Source: Cadophora sp. MPI-SDFR-AT-0126
Taxonomy: Eukaryota; Ascomycota; Leotiomycetes; Helotiales; Ploettnerulaceae
Reading direction: 5' to 3'
Assembly: GCA_020747065.1 (NCBI GenBank)
Contig: JAGMVK010000001.1
Span: 2,356,001-2,420,000 of the forward strand
Length of the DNA stretch: 64,000 nucleotides
Both the position numbers and the translations under genes were made by a program. Below, in pieces: positions 58,018 to 64,000 of this stretch. The number at the start of each line of letters is the position of its first letter. Position 1 is the stretch's first letter. Under the pieces are notes generated by a model. It was not told the DNA's origin and did no database searches. It saw nothing but the letters and a program-made list of their open reading frames with translations.

Positions 58018-60164
58018 TTCTGTGGTGGATACCCTTCGGTGGAAATCCGTTGAGCGTCACGTGTGAAGCTCCCTGGTTGTTCTCCTGGAAGCCCCTGAGC
58101 AGCTTTGATGATCGCACAGCAACGTTCTCGACCTGACTGCCCATGAGATGAGTGCATTGCCAAGACGATGAAAATTGAGGAGATAGAGAAGTTTATAAAG
58201 GAGGGTAAAAAAGTGACCGAGTGAGATGATGATATGTGTTCGGAGGTTTGTTGGGGGACTTTTGGTTTCGGCATCCGAACGTTGAGAGAACAGGGGCCTT
58301 CCTTCGTGCCGACCAGCCAGCACCAATGCCACCAGTGGCACCACCCACACTCACTCATCCTTGGCAGGTCCCGTCCTTTTGCGCCGCCTCCGCCTCCGCC
58401 GCTCCATGTCATAGCCAAATCTTACCCAGTTACCACACCCAGCGCCAAATGCTCATTTCGGTAGAATTGTACGAAATTGCAACCCGGCCAGTGATAATTC
58501 CAGACAGTCTGCCTCGTGATAGGATGGCGAAACCAAGTCTGTCATAAGTGGCTGCAAGTTTCGACTTTTGCTGCCTAATGTTTGTGAACATCAGCTCAAA
58601 CGAAACACCTCTGTGACCAGGCTTTGGGGTTCTCCGATAGGGTTCATCGTGAGTCCGGGGTATCGTCGCCATCACTTGAAGATCTGATAGGTGTCTCTGT
58701 CTCATAGGGCATGAATTCGATCGACCACGATCATAGATCTCTGTGAGTATCACTCGATCGAAGTCGCGATCATCCAGAGACATCCGAATCTGTGAAGGCG
58801 ACAATGGATGTCTGGAATCTGCCCCTATCCCCAACTGAAAGTCCGGGGTAGCGCCAGCACTGCACTACGCTGTTTTCCCCCTAGCTCAGCCCAACGCCTT
58901 CGTCTTGGCACACGTGCGTGCATTCTATGTCATCTCGCTTGAGGTACCGAGGTCAGGCTGCCCGAGCTGGACGGTCAAGGTACGTACCTCTCTGTACTCC
59001 AGAGGACAAGACAGCTCAGTCAAAACAAACAGAAAAATACTTTCAGCTATGAGCTATGAGCCATCAAAAGCGGCTTCTCGAGAGCTATCGACCTATCGAA
59101 AGCCACCGATACAAAGATGACAACACACCGAATGAGTCGAGGATGGTACCACGAAGTCTCCACTGTCCTCTCAATGGTTTCTTCTGGAAGGCTATTTGAC
59201 GCCTTTGTGTTGCCACCAGAAAGCCTCGATCCTTTTGTGCTCCAGCTGACTTCAGCTTGTAGTCAAATACGCCTCGGCGGGTTCAATGGGCAAACTGTGG
59301 TCTGGCAGAAGGGAAAGGAGGAATTTTGATGGCACGTGACCTGAAAGGCAGAGTGAGAACCCGCCGATAATTGCTTGCTCATTGTGCAAAACCGGATTGT
59401 CAGCTCATGGAGAGCATGGAAAGAGGGGTTTGGGTCAAGACGTCGTATCTGTGTCCACTCCTGGCACAAATGGACAATTCCAGATTGGCGTGCCATCGCA
59501 CTCCGCGCTGATCCTGTTAAAATGGAGATCTTGATAACTATATCAGGTACAGCAAACGGTAATTGTGTCGAATTACTGATCGAATGTAGATGAAATAACA
59601 ACCCATCACCGTGCAGACAGACACGAAGTATGGAAGTGTCCATGGCTGCATATGGAAGAGACGAAAAAACAGCCGACGTCGCAACAAACAATGAGAACTC
59701 GACCAAATCATTCTAGATAATGAAGCGAAACAGGTGTTATGTGTGGAAATCTGACGGATGCTTCATTGAGCCCAGATCACAAGAAATATCGTCTCCGCTG
59801 ATCCATAATCTTTGGTAGATATTGAACTTCTGGTGAGGGTACGTATCGGAGACATTCCGAGAAGGCCAATTGTGTTGTGAGGAGACTCAAAGCGTGCAAG
59901 TTGAACGAGGACTTGATAATTGATGGATGGACTTGTTAGGATGCTGCAACGCAACGCAACGCAATCCAGGTAAGGCAGGCGGGTTGAAAGTTGACGAAGG
60001 TGAGCTCTAGGGAAGGAGCATTGGAAAAGGAAGGCACGATCACCACGGGCAGGGCATCTATCCTCTGTCATTAAGCGAAGGGAACATAAGTTAACCTCTC
60101 TTGCCTTATCCTCATCCTGCAACAATCCCAGCTTTCTGATTCTTCCACCTTGAGATTCCTCCAG
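58018..60164. promoter_or_regulatory. Intergenic region upstream of the DUF1752 gene
   Basis: About 2.1 kb. The part near 58018-58500 is the likely promoter and 5' UTR of the DUF1752 gene. A (CGCAA)n microsatellite of about three units lies near 59947-59962. Open frames of 70-150 codons on both strands show no family signal. Confidence 0.4.
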
Positions 60165-61700
60165 ATGTTCGAAGGAGGTCAGCAAGACGACTACCAGTAA
60201 GACAACAAAGGACAAGACTATAGTCCTCAGGACCAGAACCAGCCAGTCTCAAACGCGGTTCCGTTCTCGAATATACGGCGCCAGATTGCTTCCCATCCAT
60301 TCCCGCCGAGAATTCAATTAAAGCAGTCTCTGGAGAGAAAAGGCTGGGATCGGCAAACGCTTGTGCATCAATCCATAGCTGAGCAACAGCTTGTGCAGGA
60401 AGCTCAGCATGCGTCACGTCAGACCCAGGTGCAGAGATTTTGGAATGAGCAATTCCCCAATCAATATTCTTGGGTTCAGTATATTTCGGTGCGGCATGCC
60501 CAACAAGTCCCACATCGAGTCCCAAGGAATGAGTCCCAATTTCCGATACAGGAATCTTTTATTCGCTATGAGCCAGTCGAGCATTCTCCCATACCGCATG
60601 ATCCAAGTCAGCATCCTCAAATCCAGGAAGCCTGGCGACATCAGAATCAGGGCCAACAGATACCAGCTCAGCATGCCTTTGCGCAACAACAGCAAGAACA
60701 AGACCGAGGCAATCAGACGCAATTCCCGCCGTCATTTCGGCAACAATCGTAGCTATATCTAGATCGTGAAAAAAAATCAGAAGGCCTCAGTCCAACGAAG
60801 TAAGGATTCTCCAGCCCAACAAGTCTCCCACCTGCAGTCTTTAGACCAACGAGTTCCACTTCAGCAAACGACACCCGAAAAAATCCCAGCTCAAATCGAC
60901 AAGCATAACCCGGCAATTACATATAATCTTGCCATTACATTCGAAGGCTCTGGTCTCTTGGACAGGGTCCCTTGGTCTCTTGTCACCTACCAAAATGGAG
61001 ATGCTTCAAGTACACGGTATCGTCTGATGGCATATGATCAGGATGGAGTTGAGCTTGAGATGAAGTCTAGTGCGACCGCGGCAACTTTCAAGTTCATTGG
61101 TGATTATAATGATGAGCTTGTAGGTACGTATGTACCTGTTGCCCTCCCCTTGCCTGAACGAAGCAGAGGCAGAGTGGGAGGAATGGGATAGGGGCGGAAA
61201 GAGATGTGCTTTGTGTGTAGCACTAACTTTTTGTCTTGAAATATTTGATAACGACGATACCTGGGGCTACACAAATCTCATCTCTGACATGTTTCTGGAC
61301 GAACTAACTGTTCTCCATGAGAAGATACTGAAAGTCACACTTATGCAGCCTCAGTACCCTTTCCCTCCCAGGAGTCATGAGAGAGTCTTGCTCTGTGCGT
61401 AATGGTGCATCTGGAAATGTCTTTATCATATTGGCGTAGAAGCAGGCTGGCTAGTATTCAACTGCTACTCCCGAAACATCTGGGGGATCGAGACAGCTAC
61501 GATGGCCTACGCAAAAGATTATCCTACTGGCTGGTCTGCTTGGGTCAAGGATTTGTTGGAGTCCATTAAAGGAGTTTTATCAGCCGACGAGACGAGAGGG
61601 AGAAGCTCGAAAATAGCGGTGATAGTATGTACGTTGATGATGATGAACATGCGGAGAGCGAGGTGAGCATGTTGTATGCAAAATTTAAGGCTGGTTTGGA
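60165..61700 (+). pseudogene. Decayed Gln-rich gene, unknown family
   Basis: An ATG at 60165 (MFEGGQQDDYQ) meets TAA at 60198-60200, and the same frame then runs open to 60752 as a Gln/Pro-rich protein (for example YSPQDQNQPVSN, PIPHDPSQHPQIQ). Near 60755 there is a TAG, and the sense moves by one frame to 60766-61119 (QKASVQRSK, later ITYNLAITFEGSGLL). A good donor (GTACGT) near 61122 and an acceptor near 61163 join DELV to AEAEWEEWDRGG, and coding sense goes on to about 61390 and again near 61440-61620 (GWLVFNCYSRNIWGIE). The first stop cannot be spliced out: the only 3n acceptors are 27 nt away or lie after poor AG sites. Family unknown. Confidence 0.5.
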
Positions 61701-62174
61701 GGTGAAGATGATGGGGATCTGGGAGGCAATGAGGTTTCATTAGGGGAAGGCGTATGAAGCGTTCGCTCGGGAACAGTTGAACGAGGCACAGAGGCCTGTT
61801 GGATCTGAGAACTCCGGAGCGTTCGGGTCGTCTGCTATAGGTATGGGTTTGAAGAGGAGGAAGTTGACCGAGACAGGTTCTTGGAACTAGGTATGGGTAA
61901 CTTTTCGTGCAACAGCAAGGCGATTTGGTCTTTAATGCTGGGTGAACACCAGAGAAATATTGGGCTCGGGTCTCCTACAAGTATCAGAACCCTCTCCGTT
62001 TCGAGATCAGCGCACCAAGACCATTTCCCTCTCGCGTAGCCCCCCTCCCCCCTCATTGTCCTCCCTCTCCTACCCTCTCCCACCCCCCCATACCACCATC
62101 TCGACCCCTCTTCCCCACCCTCATCATCTCCCACCGCACCACAAACGCATAAACTCTCAGGTCAGACCCTCACC
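61701..62174. other. Intergenic region with C-rich tract
   Basis: About 0.47 kb between the decayed Gln-rich gene and the stop of the dehydrogenase gene. From 62038 to 62140 it is C/T-rich with runs such as CCCCCCTCCCCCC, so the minus strand is G-rich just past the dehydrogenase 3' end. No gene is seen. Confidence 0.45.
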
Positions 62175-63601
62175 TCATTTCAACCCCCCCGAAATCAACA
62201 AACTCTGCCCCGTCATGAACCCCGTCTCGGCAAGCATAACAACCACATTCGCTACTTCGCCAGGCTCTCCTAACCTTCCCATCTGTTGGTGAGGAAGAGA
62301 GGAAATGTTAGCTAGCTTGTCTGGGGAGATTTGATTTGGAGTTGGGCTGAGGGGTGATAGGTGAATGAAAGTGTAGGACTACATACCGGAATCGTGCCCA
62401 CACCACCGGGGATCACGTCCGGAGAACTGATCATACCCGTGTCGCCGATCAGAGCGGGCGACACGTCGTTGACGCTTATGTTGTGCTTTACGAGGTGCGA
62501 GGAGAGGTTGCGCATCATGGATGTTAGGCCGCCTTTGGAGGATGCGTAATCTGCACCATCATTAATTCTCTCTCTCTCTCTCTCTCTCTTGTTCTCTGTC
62601 AAAGAAAATTGCAGTAAATAGAGTTTCGTGAAAGAAAGAGGGACGAATAGTGGGAAGGTAAAGGGGGATAGTTTAGTGAGAGAGGAGGGGAAGAGAAAAA
62701 ACTTACGACATCCGTTTATACCGCCACCCATCGCGGCGATGGAAGACATGAATATTATGCGGCCCCAGCGCTGGGCTTTCATTCCTTCTACTACGCCTTT
62801 GACGAGGATGAAGGAGGCGCGGAGGTTTACGTTGATGGTGTGTTCGAATTCTTCAAGGGGGATGTCCCTGTTGAAGGGGGGTTTAGAATGGGAGGAGGGG
62901 AAGGGAAGGAATGGGGAATGGGAAGGTTGGAAAAGGGGAAGTGCGAACCAGATATCGACGATTCTCTTGCCATAGCCGGCGTTGCTGACTAGGATGTCGA
63001 CTGCCTTTCCCTCGTGCTGCTCTTTGATTTCTTCGAACATGCGTCTGTTGAGGAGATGGGAATTAGCTTGAGTCAGGTCCGAATGGCTAGCTTCCATTTG
63101 AAAGGAGGGGAGAAGAATAAATTGGTAGAGTAGAGAGCAAGACTTATTGGTCCTTTGTGCCCTTTTACAGTCTTTGAGTCTCTCAAGTCCGAGAATTTAG
63201 CATCATCATCAGTTCGATATCCCAGGGGAAAAAAGAAAAAGTGTGATACAACTCAAAAGTGAAAAGTCAAAGACAAAGATAATGACGATTACTCACCCTA
63301 TCTCTTCAACAACACCAACATCAACCTGATGTATACTAATCCTCAACTTTTCTACACCCTCGCCTCCACTGGCTCGGATAGACTTCACGATCTCTTCCAT
63401 GCCAGTCCGATTCTTGGAGTACGTGAGTGCGAGATGGACGCCTCGTTTTGCGAGTGAATGGGCACATGATGCGCCAATCCTGGGAGGGTGAGGTTGTCAG
63501 TGTTGTTTTGAGATTGGGGATATGGAATTGAGGTTGGAGATGTACCCGCTTGATGCACCAGTTATGAGGGCCAGACGGCCGATGAGATTGTTATCTGCCA
63601 T
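62175..63601 (-). CDS. Short-chain dehydrogenase/reductase, FabG-like
   Basis: NAD(P)-dependent short-chain dehydrogenase of about 255 aa, in six exons (63601-63546, 63479-63297, 63044-62949, 62867-62707, 62550-62387, 62282-62175). Motifs: cofactor loop TGASSGGIG at residues 15-23, SNAGYG (NNAG type), Ser in MSSIAAMGG and YASSK for the catalytic Ser-Tyr-Lys, and the C-terminal GRLGEPGEVANVV then TGQSLLISGGLK. The start MADNNLIGRLALITG is usual for 3-oxoacyl-reductase-like members. All five joins are in phase; intron 3 has the weaker donor GTTCGC. Fungal FabG-like enzymes act on many carbonyl substrates, so the product name stays general. Confidence 0.9.
62567..62588 (+). repeat. (TC)11 microsatellite inside an intron
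   Basis: About eleven TC units on the plus strand, which are (GA)n in the transcript, inside intron 4 (62706-62551) of the dehydrogenase gene. They lie about 20 nt from the 3' splice site on the transcript, close to where the branch point would be. Length changes there could affect splicing. Confidence 0.8.
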
Positions 63602-64000
63602 GTTTGGAATGATGGATTTTGCTTTTTACGAGGAGGAGACTGGAAAGTATATAGTGATAATAAATACTCTCGGAGGTATCTAAGTGGTGCTGTTGTTGTT
63701 TTGTTACGAAAGTTCAGTATGGGAGGAGCTCCGGTGCGGGGTTCATGGACCCCGCTGTTAGTGTTACCAGGCATTTGAATTGTATCCAGGTGGAATGCAA
63801 CCCCATCGATTTTACTAACTATCATAAATCAGTGATCACATAGTTAAAACTACCCACAAAATATCGAATCTCAATTCCGTATAAATTCATAGCGTATTCC
63901 ATACGACCTTCCCGAAAAAGGTATTTCCATCATTCTTTTACACCCCCACTCTTCTAAGCCAGGGGTTCTCTCCTTCATCATCACTCAACTCTTTAGCGAT
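63602..64000. promoter_or_regulatory. Upstream region of the dehydrogenase gene
   Basis: About 0.4 kb to the window edge. It carries the promoter of the dehydrogenase gene. Nothing else is recognised. Confidence 0.4.

Noticed and set aside
58430..58834. 134-codon minus-strand open frame
   Set aside because: No domain or splice-linked exons, and it lies in the promoter region of the DUF1752 gene.
1..64000. tRNA, rRNA, CRISPR arrays and intact transposons
   Set aside because: I looked for tRNA-like T-loop sequence (one GGTTCGAAACC-like hit near 43606 lacks the rest of a tRNA), long terminal repeats and regular repeats with spacers, and found none that hold up by eye.

Overview
The window is nuclear DNA of a filamentous ascomycete (Pezizomycotina). 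The evidence is many GT-AG introns of about 45-100 bp inside conserved eukaryotic genes, compact spacing, no operons, and fungal-restricted families: VTC4, a Zn2Cys6 regulator, a PTH11/SAT4-type rhodopsin-domain receptor, a DUF1752 protein and Rmt2. Gene styles look like Leotiomycetes, but that is an impression and not a demonstration. Exon joins below were set by hand from reading phase, splice sites and family conservation, and most models close in phase from start to stop.

Layout. 1-2382: 3' part of the replicative helicase gene mcm4. 3209-5782: VTC4, the vacuolar polyphosphate polymerase. 7519-8634: dienelactone hydrolase. 9536-10606: GDSL/SGNH esterase. 11065-13982: a PNGase A-family protein with an N-terminal membrane anchor. 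15436-16185: a decayed gene. 16539-17564: pyroglutamyl peptidase I. 18326-19850: MCT-type MFS transporter. 20296-22809: fungal membrane protein of unknown function. 24046-25410: Rmt2 arginine methyltransferase. 25740-27925: hexokinase. 28535-30112: OST1 (ribophorin I). 31779-33540: secreted type-B carboxylesterase. 35462-37029: rhodopsin-domain receptor. 37463-39121: DHA1-type MFS. 39817-41728: Zn2Cys6 transcription factor. 44343-45698: STIMATE-type vacuolar membrane protein. 47357-47428: tiny Cys-rich, metallothionein-like gene. 48678-49280: SF3B6 (p14). 50386-52296: very acidic unknown protein. 52820-53895: BTB gene with an internal stop. 56033-58017: DUF1752/Reg1-like PP1 regulator. 60165-61700: decayed Gln-rich gene. 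62175-63601: short-chain dehydrogenase.

How the parts relate. Most genes are unrelated housekeeping neighbours. The stretch 31.8-41.7 kb (secreted esterase, surface receptor, MFS exporter, zinc-cluster regulator) looks like a small accessory neighbourhood for using or resisting an extracellular compound. It has no backbone biosynthetic enzyme, so calling it a cluster is inference. I found no rRNA, tRNA, CRISPR, intact transposon or virus-like sequence. The strongest unusual signals are three broken genes, a 54-nt stop-free intron in the splicing-factor gene SF3B6, a membrane-tethered PNGase A homologue, and a PP1-docking motif in the DUF1752 protein.
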